Below, in pieces: positions 9,084-17,462 of a DNA stretch of 64,000 bases; position 1 is the stretch's first letter, and the number at the start of each line of letters is the position of its first letter. This DNA comes from Sinobacterium caligoides (GTDB lineage: Bacteria; Pseudomonadota; Gammaproteobacteria; Pseudomonadales; Sinobacteriaceae). The translations under genes and the position numbers were made by a program. Location of the stretch: assembly GCF_003752585.1 (NCBI RefSeq), contig NZ_RKHR01000003.1, forward strand, positions 496,001-560,000, written 5' to 3'. The notes below the pieces were generated by a model. The model did no database searches, was not told the origin of the DNA, and saw nothing but the letters and a program-made list of their open reading frames with translations.

Positions 9084-9686
9084 TCACTTCCTCGCGGTTA
9101 ATAAAAACACTGGATAATCGCCCTGCGGTTTTTTCACAACACTCACCTGCCTGCACGCAACCAGCTTAAAGCCCGCGCACTTTGCTAATTTACGAAATTT
9201 CTCTGGGTCGAATCCCGCATGAAATACCCCTGTATCTTCAGCATGAAAGCTACCATCTTCCGTCACTAAGTCAGCAATGGCGATAAAACCTCCCTCCTCC
9301 AACATCGAATAAAACTTCACGAGTACTGCTTCAACATCCTCAATATGGTGCATCGTCATAGAAGAAATAATGCCATCAAATTTCTGCGGACAATTAGATT
9401 GCGTTAAATCCAGCGTGACAATATCCAGTTCACAATCAATACGGCTTCGCTTGGCATCGAGCTGCTGATTCATTGCCACTGAGATATCCAGGGCTGTAAT
9501 TTTTTTTACACTCGGAGCTACGCGTTCTAACAACAACCCAGTACCTGAGCCAAAGTCTAGTAGCTCCATATCACCCGACAGCTCTGTTGACGCCAGTATT
9601 GCCGCCGCAATATTGCGTACATTGTTGACACGATGACTCACCGTTTCATAGCTACCCGCTTTATTCTTAAAATAATCCCCCATCAT
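9084..9686 (-). CDS. Class I SAM-dependent methyltransferase
   Basis: The 200-residue protein has the Rossmann methyltransferase pattern: motif I LLDFGSGTGLLLE near residues 48-60, an acidic LDIS after strand 2, and the motif IV region DGIISSMTMHHIED. The MHHIEDVE and EGGFIAIADL segments resemble small-molecule (UbiE/ubiquinone-like) methyltransferases more than rRNA or DNA enzymes. The start has a strong GGAGGAG ribosome-binding site. Two acetyltransferase genes follow upstream on the same strand, but each has its own gap of about 100-140 bases. The substrate is unknown. Confidence 0.8.
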   Translation of the reverse strand: MMGDYFKNKAGSYETVSHRVNNVRNIAAAILASTELSGDMELLDFGSGTGLLLERVAPSVKKITALDISVAMNQQLDAKRSRIDCELDIVTLDLTQSNCPQKFDGIISSMTMHHIEDVEAVLVKFYSMLEEGGFIAIADLVTEDGSFHAEDTGVFHAGFDPEKFRKLAKCAGFKLVACRQVSVVKKPQGDYPVFLLTARK

Positions 9687-9781
9687 TACTCCTCCATGAT
9701 AATCGCCATCAATCCGTTAGACTTACCCTTCTTTCAAGTACAACACGCAATATCGTAGAGTGAAATAGATAAGTCAATAAT

Positions 9782-10285
9782 TCAAGTTTCTGCCGCAACG
9801 GACTGATAACGAATAAAGTGCATCGGCAGGTCAACATCGACCTCTGTCTGATGCTGAAAATCACCGTCAGTGAGTTCAGCTATTACTTTCAGCCAAAAAC
9901 CTAGCGCCGACTTATTCTCATGCAAAACGCGAGTCAGCCATGGCCCGGGATATAGAGCAACAGACTGTTTAAACGCTTCCCGACCAACCCCTTTGCCCTC
10001 AAACTTTCTCAAAACAAAAAACTGCCCGATATCATAGTTGGATTCTTCGTCTGGATAGCGTCTAAGCAGGGAAAAACCCGCGATTTCACCCTGATATTGA
10101 ATCAGGTAAGGATGGTTATCAGGCTCACTCCAGTATTCATCTAACAAGGATAAATTAACGTCATACTCACCGTTTTTATTAACCCTCCAACCCATAAAAA
10201 CAGCCATATCATAAAGGTAATAACGAAATAGGTTTTCAACGATCCCGCGCCCACTAACTTGAGCTGATATTAGCTTTACAGTCAT
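9782..10285 (-). CDS. GNAT-family N-acetyltransferase
   Basis: This 167-residue protein has the acetyl-CoA binding segment of GNAT enzymes (FFVLRKFEGKGVGREAF, matching the R/Q-x-x-G-x-G/A loop) after a beta-strand that reads AGFSLLRR. ATG at 10285 is chosen because AGAGGG lies about five bases upstream; a GTG one codon earlier is possible. It would transfer an acetyl group to an unknown amine. It lies between a methyltransferase and a second GNAT gene on the same strand. Confidence 0.75.
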   Translation of the reverse strand: MTVKLISAQVSGRGIVENLFRYYLYDMAVFMGWRVNKNGEYDVNLSLLDEYWSEPDNHPYLIQYQGEIAGFSLLRRYPDEESNYDIGQFFVLRKFEGKGVGREAFKQSVALYPGPWLTRVLHENKSALGFWLKVIAELTDGDFQHQTEVDVDLPMHFIRYQSVAAET

Positions 10286-10316
10286 CACACCCTCTTATTT
10301 TCAAGCCTCACAACAA

Positions 10317-10342
10317 GGCGACACCTTGTCTACTGTGTCGCC
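10317..10342 (-). terminator. Hairpin between the two GNAT genes
   Basis: A perfect 8-bp stem GGCGACAC/GTGTCGCC with a 10-base loop sits downstream of the longer GNAT gene. The following minus-strand sequence is only moderately T-rich (TTGTTGTG), so this is a weak terminator call. Confidence 0.45.
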
Positions 10343-10423
10343 ATCAAGGAAGTTTAAAAAGCACCCTTGAAACGCAGTTTTATTAATATGCCATTATAAA
10401 ATGCCTAAACATTCTCTCGTCAA

Positions 10424-11200
10424 TTAGTTCGCTTTCTCCCAAACGGTTCGAATAGTCTCCGTCAAAAAACCAACCGCCTTACAGTTGCTAGCACTCACTG
10501 TCTTCGGCATGACATCCGTTAATAGGTATCCCACACCTAGCTTTTCAGCATCCTGTATCCGCGCATGCAACAAGGCCGTTTGACACCCTCTCCCTCTATA
10601 CTTCTCTTGAGTATAAGCATTGGCTAAGGTTGCTGTTTTTTCGTCAATAAATGAGGTTGCCCAAGCACAAGGAATATCACCGACAAACGCCACAAAGCAG
10701 CGAAACACCTCAGTACAATAGAGGTGTCGCTTTGCCTGCCAGGTCTCATCACTGCAACTCAAACCTGACGTTTTAAGCAACGCTAAAAACTCATCAGCCC
10801 TTTCAACTGACAACATTTCCACTCTAACGCCATCCTTAAAACCTACAGGGCTATATGTCCCTATATCCATAACCAAAAACTCATGCGAGTAAGATGGCCT
10901 ATATTCACAACCTATCAGTACCTTAGAAAGGTTATAAGCAACAGCATCAGGCTCAACAGAGATTTCCGGCGGGGTATCTTCATGATAACATTCTAAAATA
11001 TCTTCAATCTGCGCCGCGGCGCTTGAGCGATGTATGATCAACTGGTTATCATAGCGACGTGTCGGGTCAATATAAGAGGTTAACTCTGGAAGATCTGCTA
11101 TTTTAAGCTCGCTAGGCAGATTCGTCGACAGTGTGCGAGCATTATTAAAACGAAAGTATGATGTATAAGCATTCCTTAATAAATCAGGGCTTTTTATCAT
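10424..11200 (-). CDS. GNAT-family N-acetyltransferase with N-terminal extension
   Basis: The 258-residue protein has a C-terminal GNAT domain. A strand (ATLANAYTQEKYRGRGCQTALL) carries the Y-R-G-R-G acetyl-CoA loop at about residues 198-206, followed by the ASNCKAVGF element in which aligned GNATs usually have S/N-x-x-A-x-x-x-Y/F. The N-terminal 120 residues do not match a domain I recognise and may be a divergent second GNAT fold or a substrate cap. An AAGGAT ribosome-binding site precedes ATG 11200. The substrate is unknown. Confidence 0.7.
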   Translation of the reverse strand: MIKSPDLLRNAYTSYFRFNNARTLSTNLPSELKIADLPELTSYIDPTRRYDNQLIIHRSSAAAQIEDILECYHEDTPPEISVEPDAVAYNLSKVLIGCEYRPSYSHEFLVMDIGTYSPVGFKDGVRVEMLSVERADEFLALLKTSGLSCSDETWQAKRHLYCTEVFRCFVAFVGDIPCAWATSFIDEKTATLANAYTQEKYRGRGCQTALLHARIQDAEKLGVGYLLTDVMPKTVSASNCKAVGFLTETIRTVWEKAN

Positions 11201-11738
11201 TCATTATCCTTGTATCAATTAATTTAAATATCATTCATTTTTAGTATATCAAGCCTCCTTAGCGTACCGCACATCCCTTTAATAATCTTTCGTTTCCTAC
11301 TAAATTCAAGGTTATGCACATATAAACAAGGTTTGGCTTAGTTACACAGTAGTACAGCGTTTCACTGTTTTTCTAAAGTAAATTTCTTTTTATTAAATCA
11401 ATACACTTCAATCATCGTACTACTTAACAACACCACGAATTGCCTGCCCACCCCCTCAGCTTTTTCATGAAATAAACTATTCACCCAAGGAAAGGCCTAA
11501 CTATACAGCGGCGAGTTTTCCCTGCGAGACTCATTACCTCCCATAAGAAAATTAAAAGCTCCCATAACACCATGAAAACTGAATAGCTGCCGCTAAAAGA
11601 TGACACAAAGCCAACAACACCTACACCTGACGTACGTTTATAAACAATTATTGAGTGGGAACTTTTTCTGTTTCTCGACTATCTATTGCTCTATTATCAG
11701 CAGCAGAATATTACCCCTGTCAGGCGTAACAAGTACGA
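11201..11738. other. AT-rich intergenic region
   Basis: These 538 bases separate two divergent genes and are visibly richer in A/T than the flanking genes. I see no protein gene, RNA gene or clear promoter pair in it. Confidence 0.5.
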
Positions 11739-13070
11739 ATGACAATGACGACGAGTAAGCAAACAATGCGTAACCCTATACAGACGACACTATTCCTTAG
11801 TGGCTTATGTAGCACGCTTTGGGGCTGTGGCAGCCTAACAGAGCAACAACAGCCAAACGAGGCCGGCAAAAACATCGCCGATACAACTACCTACAACATT
11901 ACTCTATCAGCAGACAATCCTTATGCCGCCAGAGTAACCGCTGACACCTCAACACTAACGAGCTTCGAGCTACAACCTCCACGAAGCAACCAGCGCGTTG
12001 AGAATAAGCTCCACCCTACCTTCTATTGTGATGATAAACCTATTGCATTAGGCACACAGCCCCGCACCGTCAGCTGTAAACAGCTTCGCTGGTCGATCTT
12101 CTTTAAACCACGCCCAGAGCTCGGGGTTAACCCCGCAGCCCAACAAAATATTGTCTCGGCGACGTCTTCCCCGTGGTGGCTAATTACCGAGTGGGATAGC
12201 CTGCCTCGAATAGCCAACGTCAAAGGCACACAGGTATGCGCAACATTCGGCAAAGAGCAGCATTGTAAGCCCTTCCCTACAACTGACCAGCCCCCTCTCT
12301 TTATGAGTGTCGGCAATCAGCTCAAAGAGTACTCTCTCGGCACACTTGACGTCACACTTTACTCCGAGCTAGAGAAAGAAAAGGCAGACGAACTCATGCA
12401 TAAGTTTGTCGAAATTAGCCAATACTTATATGAGGTGTTCCCTAGCAACGACTCGCCAAGCGACAACGATAACAGCTGGGAGCTAACTTGGCTAACTAAG
12501 GAGAAAAGCTCAGGTCATTACGGCGGTGCAGCCGGCTATCACAGCTTCATGGCCAACTATTTACAGGAAAACGGTCAGCCAACGGCAGAGAGTGATGCCA
12601 TATTACTGCGCATATCCGCTCACGAGTCTGTCCATGTGATTTCTCGCTTGAAGTTACCGGGCTGGGCCGAAGAAAGTCTACCGCAATACTATGCCTTCAA
12701 AGCGCTCAATAAGTTGTCGGTTGATGATATGACCGCACTACAGTTTTGGCAGCAGACAAAGGAGAAAACACCACACTCGCAGGACTCTCTTTATCAAGCC
12801 GAACAGCAGATCGAAGAAAATCACGACATGTCATACTTCCCACTTGTCTACGGTAAGGGAGCCGCCTTCTGGAACGAAGTCGATAACGCATTACAGCGCA
12901 ATGGAGAAGACTTAGATAGCTATATCAGTCAGCTAGATCAACAGGAGTTCAGAGAGGGTAAATTGCCTACTGCTTTTGAGACCAGCCTGCAGAATGGCAT
13001 CGGCGTAAAAGCCTGGAAAAAAATAAAGAGCGACTACTTACTTGCTAACAGTGAGCCTGTCGCTAGCTAG
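11739..13070 (+). CDS. Putative lipoprotein with HExxH zinc-peptidase motif
   Basis: The 443-residue protein begins with a lipoprotein-like signal: a hydrophobic segment ending LWGC, with the candidate lipidated Cys near residue 30. Residues 295-299 read HESVH, an HExxH zincin motif, and GWAEES follows at about 309-314. Its Glu311/312 would suit the third zinc ligand of a gluzincin of the 'peptidase MA' type. The central region is rich in Ser/Asn and contains several cysteines. I do not recognise the full-length family; protease activity is inferred from the motif alone. The gene stands alone and ends at a hairpin shared with the convergent cstA-type gene. In-frame ATGs at 11745 and 11766 are alternative starts. 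Confidence 0.6.
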   Translation: MTMTTSKQTMRNPIQTTLFLSGLCSTLWGCGSLTEQQQPNEAGKNIADTTTYNITLSADNPYAARVTADTSTLTSFELQPPRSNQRVENKLHPTFYCDDKPIALGTQPRTVSCKQLRWSIFFKPRPELGVNPAAQQNIVSATSSPWWLITEWDSLPRIANVKGTQVCATFGKEQHCKPFPTTDQPPLFMSVGNQLKEYSLGTLDVTLYSELEKEKADELMHKFVEISQYLYEVFPSNDSPSDNDNSWELTWLTKEKSSGHYGGAAGYHSFMANYLQENGQPTAESDAILLRISAHESVHVISRLKLPGWAEESLPQYYAFKALNKLSVDDMTALQFWQQTKEKTPHSQDSLYQAEQQIEENHDMSYFPLVYGKGAAFWNEVDNALQRNGEDLDSYISQLDQQEFREGKLPTAFETSLQNGIGVKAWKKIKSDYLLANSEPVAS

Positions 13071-13080
13071 CAGTCACTCA

Positions 13081-13109
13081 CCGCCTAGGCTGTATTAAGG
13101 CCTAGGCGG
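13081..13109. terminator. Shared hairpin between convergent genes
   Basis: A perfect 10-bp stem CCGCCTAGGC/GCCTAGGCGG with a 9-base loop sits 11 bases after the lipoprotein gene and 7 bases after the end of the convergent cstA-type gene. There is no T tract on either side, so it may act as a bidirectional mRNA 3' end rather than a classical terminator. Confidence 0.55.
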
Positions 13110-13115
13110 CCTGCC

Positions 13116-14567
13116 TTAACTTGTCGCGTTAAGGCCATCATCAGAAGCGTCATCGACTAGCTTCCCCTTAGTACTATTCATCACCCAAGCCGTGACAACA
13201 ATAGTACCAAGCACGCCTGCAATTGTTGAAATACCCATCGCCAGTCCTGCACCGAGTGTTTGCGAACTCAATAAGAAGCTAATCACCACGCACGTCATGA
13301 ACATCGCCGGTACCGTACAGATCCAGTGAAGCTTATTGTGACGCAATAAGTAAGCGGAGGCTGTCCACAACATCATCATTGCAGTGATCTGATTGGCGAC
13401 ACCGAAATAGCGCCAGATAATGCCGAAGTCGACCTGGGTCAATATCGCGCCCAACACAAACAAAGGCGCTGCTAACATTAGGCGCTTAGGTAGTTTACGT
13501 TGAGAAACTTCAAAAAACTCTGCAAGAATTAACCGCGCCGAGCGAAAGGCTGTATCACCTGAAGTAATTGGCAGAATGATTACGCCAAGAATCGCCATAA
13601 AGCCACCGACAGTACCAAGCAGACCAGTCGACGCCTCATAAACAACGTTCGCAGGGTTCCCTGCCATGCCTGTATTAAGGTTTTCAACACCACCGAAGAA
13701 TGACAGGGCGATAGCACACCAGATCAAGGCGATAATACCTTCTCCAATCATCGCCCCAAAGAACACAAAGCGACCATTAGATTCGTTTTCAACACAACGG
13801 GCCATCAACGGCGACTGTGTCGCATGGAACCCCGAGACCGCACCACAGGCAATCGTAATGAATAATGCAGGCCAAAGTGGCATATCATTGGGGTTCAGAT
13901 TTGTCAGGAAGTCTTTAGCCTCAAAACCAGGCAGTAAGGTGTACTCACTAGAAACAACAATGGCAAGCGTTAGACCGACAGACATGAATAACAACAACGC
14001 GCCGAAAAACGGGTAAAATCTACCAATAATCTTATCAATGGGCACAATCGTCGCAATCAGATAATAAGCGAAGATAATACCGAGGAAGATAGAGACATCC
14101 CAACCCGTTAACTTGCCCAGTAGCCCGGCAGGGGCCGAAATAAAGACCACACCCACGAGTAACAACAGGATAATGGCAAAGATATTCATGAAGTGCTTTG
14201 CTCCCTTACCAAGGTATTTACCTGCAAGATTAGGCACTGATTGACCGTTGTTACGTACCGACAACATGCCTGAGAAATAATCGTGAACTGCGCCGGCAAA
14301 TATACACCCAAAAACAATCCACAACATAGCCGCAGGGCCATAAAGCGCACCGAGAATAGGACCAAAAATTGGGCCAACACCAGCAATATTGAGTAGCTGT
14401 ATCAGATAGGCCTTGCCTTGCGACATCGGCACAAAGTCAACACCGTCAGTCTTGGCCAAAGCTGGCGTCTGACGCTTTTCATTGATACCAAAAACCTTCT
14501 CAACAAAAGTACCGTAGATAAAGTAGCCGCCGATCAACAGGCCAACACAGATTAAAAACCACACCAT
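13116..14567 (-). CDS. cstA: CstA-family transporter, short form (likely pyruvate or peptide uptake)
   Basis: This 483-residue polytopic inner-membrane protein has the CstA signatures: LLNIAGVGPIFGPI in the N-terminal part, GAVHDYFSGMLSVRNNG, and FHATQSPLMARC in the middle. E. coli CstA and BtsT are about 700 residues. This is the shorter class seen in several marine gammaproteobacteria. The adjacent upstream genes encode a LytTR regulator and a LytS-type kinase resembling BtsR and BtsS, which in E. coli activate the pyruvate/H+ symporter BtsT. That context, plus three BtsR-like boxes 69-117 bases upstream of the ATG, makes pyruvate the best substrate guess. Direct evidence for the substrate is not in the sequence. 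Confidence 0.88.
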   Translation of the reverse strand: MVWFLICVGLLIGGYFIYGTFVEKVFGINEKRQTPALAKTDGVDFVPMSQGKAYLIQLLNIAGVGPIFGPILGALYGPAAMLWIVFGCIFAGAVHDYFSGMLSVRNNGQSVPNLAGKYLGKGAKHFMNIFAIILLLLVGVVFISAPAGLLGKLTGWDVSIFLGIIFAYYLIATIVPIDKIIGRFYPFFGALLLFMSVGLTLAIVVSSEYTLLPGFEAKDFLTNLNPNDMPLWPALFITIACGAVSGFHATQSPLMARCVENESNGRFVFFGAMIGEGIIALIWCAIALSFFGGVENLNTGMAGNPANVVYEASTGLLGTVGGFMAILGVIILPITSGDTAFRSARLILAEFFEVSQRKLPKRLMLAAPLFVLGAILTQVDFGIIWRYFGVANQITAMMMLWTASAYLLRHNKLHWICTVPAMFMTCVVISFLLSSQTLGAGLAMGISTIAGVLGTIVVTAWVMNSTKGKLVDDASDDGLNATS

Positions 14568-14635
14568 AGTCTTTCTCTCATTTTAATTTTGCCCTAGCCT
14601 AAACAGATTAGTGGCGGAGAGAACTACAAATAAAC

Positions 14636-14684
14636 TAAGCGGTCATTATCAATAAGTCAGCGGTGCTATATCCTACTAAGCGGT
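14636..14684 (-). promoter_or_regulatory. Three direct-repeat operator boxes, probable BtsR/LytTR binding site
   Basis: Reading toward the cstA-type gene, the minus strand carries ACCGCTTA (14684-14677), ACCGCTGA (14664-14657) and ACCGCTTA (14643-14636). They are separated by 12 and 13 bases, so the boxes repeat every 20-21 bp on one face of the helix. The published E. coli BtsR (YehT) motif, as I recall it, is ACC(G/A)CT(C/T)A repeated with a 13-16 base gap. Two boxes match that pattern exactly and one differs at a single base. The position, 69-117 bases before the start codon and next to the regulator gene, fits an activator site. Confidence 0.75.
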
Positions 14685-14739
14685 TACGTTTTATTAAGCT
14701 GACAAGCACTAACCATCACCGAAAGCCAATCACCCACAA

Positions 14740-15450
14740 TCACTGAAAGCCAAACAGCTGCTTAAGCGGCTTCAGGTAACGCCTAGACACCGGTGCCTTG
14801 GCGCCTGAGGCGGTAGTCACTTCTGCTCCACGGTGTTGGGTGTCGATTTCTGAGATGGCATCTGGGTTAATCAGATACTGTCGATGGCAACGAACTAGCG
14901 GCGTTTTCTCTTCAAGCAGCTTCAGCGTCAAGTGAGTGTGCACATGCTCACTGGCTGTCACAACATGAATACCGGCATGATCACTGAAGACGAACTCCAC
15001 CTCTTGCACCGAGACCACCTTTAACTTGCTGCCAATATAGCAAGGTAGTCGTGTTAAATCCTTAGGAGCTAAAACATCTAACGATTTAGGCGGCAGGTCT
15101 TTCCTCAAACGACATAGCGTCTTCTCCAACCGTGACTCATCAATGGGCTTTAATAAATAATCGAAAGCATGATTATCGAAGGCTTTGATGGCAAACTCAT
15201 CGTAGGCTGTGACAAAAACCACACGCGGCATGGACTCCGGGTCCAACATGCCAATCAACTCCATGCCTGATATTCTCGGCATTTGTATATCGAGAAATAT
15301 CAACTGTGGCTTCAGCTGGGCGATCTGCTGCAAGGCCTCAATAGCATTACTGCATTGCCCGATAACATTGATATCCTCACTGCCCTCCAACAGGTCAGCC
15401 AGCTCATCTCGAGCAAGAGGCTCATCATCTATAATCAGTGCGCTAATCAC
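14740..15450 (-). CDS. LytTR-type response regulator (BtsR-like)
   Basis: The 236-residue protein has an N-terminal receiver domain (IIDDEPLARDEL acidic pocket, phospho-acceptor Asp54 in FLDIQMP, conserved Thr in FVTAYDEFA, Lys in YLLKPI) and a C-terminal LytTR DNA-binding domain (about residues 140-236, including LVRCHRQYLIN). The E. coli BtsR is 239 residues with the same layout. GTG at 15450 is chosen because it overlaps the kinase stop codon (GTGA) and places the first strand correctly. An upstream in-frame GTG at 15495 would add 15 residues from inside the kinase gene. It is translationally coupled to the kinase and is the likely ligand of the repeat boxes upstream of the adjacent transporter gene. 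Confidence 0.88.
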   Translation of the reverse strand: MISALIIDDEPLARDELADLLEGSEDINVIGQCSNAIEALQQIAQLKPQLIFLDIQMPRISGMELIGMLDPESMPRVVFVTAYDEFAIKAFDNHAFDYLLKPIDESRLEKTLCRLRKDLPPKSLDVLAPKDLTRLPCYIGSKLKVVSVQEVEFVFSDHAGIHVVTASEHVHTHLTLKLLEEKTPLVRCHRQYLINPDAISEIDTQHRGAEVTTASGAKAPVSRRYLKPLKQLFGFQ

Positions 15451-17147
15451 TCGATACCCTCCTTGTAGGGCAGCTGAATACTCACCCGCGTACACTCTCC
15501 CGGTTGACAGTCAACATCGAGACCAAACTCGGTACCGAACTGATTTTGAATACGCTTATGCACCAAGTTCATCCCCAAGCCCTCCTCGTGCCTCTCCTCA
15601 TTGCCAACCTTACGGCCCTCAGGCTGATACAGCCCCGCATTATCGCAGACCTCCAGCAATAGTGTGTCACCACTTAATTTGCCAGTGAGCGTGATTTCCC
15701 CCGCAGAAAACATTTGCGAGGTGCCATGTTTAACCGCGTTCTCTATGATCGGCTGCAGCGTAAACGCTGGAAGCTTAAAGTTAAGGTAGGCCTCTGGAAT
15801 GGCGATATTGACGTTCATATTGTCACCGAAACGAGCCTTCTCTATCGTGAGGTAGGAGTGGATATGCTCTAACTCATCCGCCAAGGTCACCAAGCCGGTC
15901 GTGCGTTTGAGGTTAATCCGTAAGAATTGTGACAACTCTTGGATGAGCTTTCTCGCCTTTAACGGGTCTCTTTTGATAATCGCCGCAATCGTGTTCAATG
16001 CATTGAAAAGAAAGTGCGGATTAATTTGCGCCTGCAGCAACTTTAACTCCGCCTGGGTGAGTAAGCTTTGCTGCTGTTCAAAACGACCAAAAAGTATTTG
16101 GTTAGAAAGCAGCCTCGCGATACCCTCGCCGAGCGTTCTATTAATATTGAGAAAAATTTTGTTTTTGAGCTCATACATCTTAATCGTGCCGATCACCTCG
16201 CTATCACAACGCAGGGGGATCACGAGACAAGAACCTAGGCCGCACTGCGCAGAAATTGAGCAACCATAGGACATATCCACCCCATCGGCGAACATAACGC
16301 AATTATTCTCGATCGCATCTTGTGTTAATTTAGACGAGATCAGTGTTCCCGGGACATGGTGTTCTGCTCCCGAACCAATAAAAGCGAGTAGCTTTTCCCT
16401 GTCTGTTATCGCGACGGCAGCAACGTTTGTTTCCTCGATAATAATCTGCGCCACTTGGGTACTACTGTGTTGGTCAAACCCCTTCGCCAGCATTCCCACA
16501 CTGCGTTCAGCAATTTTTAACGCCTTCGTTGAGAAGGTCGAAGATAGCTTATCAAACATAGCTTTCTGATCTAGCACCATACTCATAAATAAAGCCGCGC
16601 CAATCGAGTTAATCAACAGCATCGGCACTGCGATCTGCTCAACAAGCTGCCAAGCCTCATCGAATGGCTGGGCCACCAGCAGGATGATGCTCATCTGCAA
16701 CAGCTCCGCCACAAAGGTCACTAGGAAGACTAATCTAGGCGTATAAATTAACTCTCCCCGCCCAGATTTTTTCAGGTAGTAGCTGACGATTCCAGCCCCC
16801 AAACCCTCGACAATCGTCGATATGGCACAGGCCAGATCCGTAAAACCTCCCATGCTGTAGCGATGCAGACCGCCAGTCAGACCAACTAGGAAGCCTGTAA
16901 TAGGCCCCCCCAACAAGCCCCCAAGCACTGCCCCCATAGCACGCGTGTTAGCTATAGCATCACTTGTCTGCTCACCAAAATAGGTTGCCATGATACAAAA
17001 GGAAGAGAATATCAGGTAGATAAATACTTTATGTGGCAGTCTCGTCGCCGTTTCAGCAAACACCTTAAATAGTGGTGTCTTACTGACAAGATAGACAATA
17101 ACGAGGTAGAGACACATCTGTTGGGTAAGCAGTAAAATCAGAGACAT
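15447..17147 (-). CDS. LytS-type sensor histidine kinase (BtsS-like)
   Basis: This 566-residue kinase has an N-terminal membrane receptor of the 5TM-5TMR_LYT type (about residues 1-190), a GAF-like middle domain (about 210-350), and a His_kinase/HATPase module with the phospho-acceptor His378 in QINPHFLFN and an ATP-site ENAVKHG. E. coli BtsS is 561 residues. Arg69, Arg96, Cys107 and Ser110 lie at a constant offset of three from the BtsS residues Arg72, Arg99, Cys110 and Ser113, which I recall as the pyruvate pocket. This supports pyruvate sensing. ATG at 17147 is preferred over a TTG six bases upstream. The gene overlaps the regulator by 4 bp. Confidence 0.88.
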   Translation of the reverse strand: MSLILLLTQQMCLYLVIVYLVSKTPLFKVFAETATRLPHKVFIYLIFSSFCIMATYFGEQTSDAIANTRAMGAVLGGLLGGPITGFLVGLTGGLHRYSMGGFTDLACAISTIVEGLGAGIVSYYLKKSGRGELIYTPRLVFLVTFVAELLQMSIILLVAQPFDEAWQLVEQIAVPMLLINSIGAALFMSMVLDQKAMFDKLSSTFSTKALKIAERSVGMLAKGFDQHSSTQVAQIIIEETNVAAVAITDREKLLAFIGSGAEHHVPGTLISSKLTQDAIENNCVMFADGVDMSYGCSISAQCGLGSCLVIPLRCDSEVIGTIKMYELKNKIFLNINRTLGEGIARLLSNQILFGRFEQQQSLLTQAELKLLQAQINPHFLFNALNTIAAIIKRDPLKARKLIQELSQFLRINLKRTTGLVTLADELEHIHSYLTIEKARFGDNMNVNIAIPEAYLNFKLPAFTLQPIIENAVKHGTSQMFSAGEITLTGKLSGDTLLLEVCDNAGLYQPEGRKVGNEERHEEGLGMNLVHKRIQNQFGTEFGLDVDCQPGECTRVSIQLPYKEGIE

Positions 17148-17239
17148 GAGCAAACTTCTAAACGGATCATTAAAGAATGATGCAAGAACTTGGCTTCAAT
17201 AGCAAAGGCTGCTGATTAAAGCGTACATAACCGACAGAC

Positions 17240-17272
17240 GAAAAAAAACCAGAACCTATAATTAGGATCTGG
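17240..17272 (-). terminator. Rho-independent terminator after tRNA-Ala
   Basis: On the minus strand a stem CCAGA-CCTA / TAGG-TCTGG, with one internal T-T mismatch and a 4-base loop, is followed by eight T residues. It ends the tRNA-Ala transcript. Confidence 0.85.
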
Positions 17273-17283
17273 CCTTTAGTATT

Positions 17284-17359
17284 TGGTGGAGCCTAGCGGG
17301 ATCGAACCGCTGACCTCAACACTGCCAGTGTTGCGCTCTCCCAGCTGAGCTAAGGCCCC
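17284..17359 (-). tRNA. tRNA-Ala (anticodon GGC)
   Basis: The 76-base gene folds as a full cloverleaf with encoded 3' CCA. The acceptor stem contains the G3-U70 pair that is the alanine identity element. The anticodon loop reads CTGGCAG (GGC) and the T-loop reads GTTCGATCC. Confidence 0.95.
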
Positions 17360-17462
17360 ACATACGAACGAGTCACCTCGTTTGCGTGGCGAATTTTAGG
17401 GGTTTTCAGCGCAGAGTCAACTACTTTTTACTATTTCACGGTCAAATATCCGCACAATCGCC

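Noticed and set aside
17284-17359. Integration site next to tRNA-Ala
   Set aside because: No integrase gene, no direct repeat of the tRNA 3' end and no foreign-looking block flanks the tRNA.
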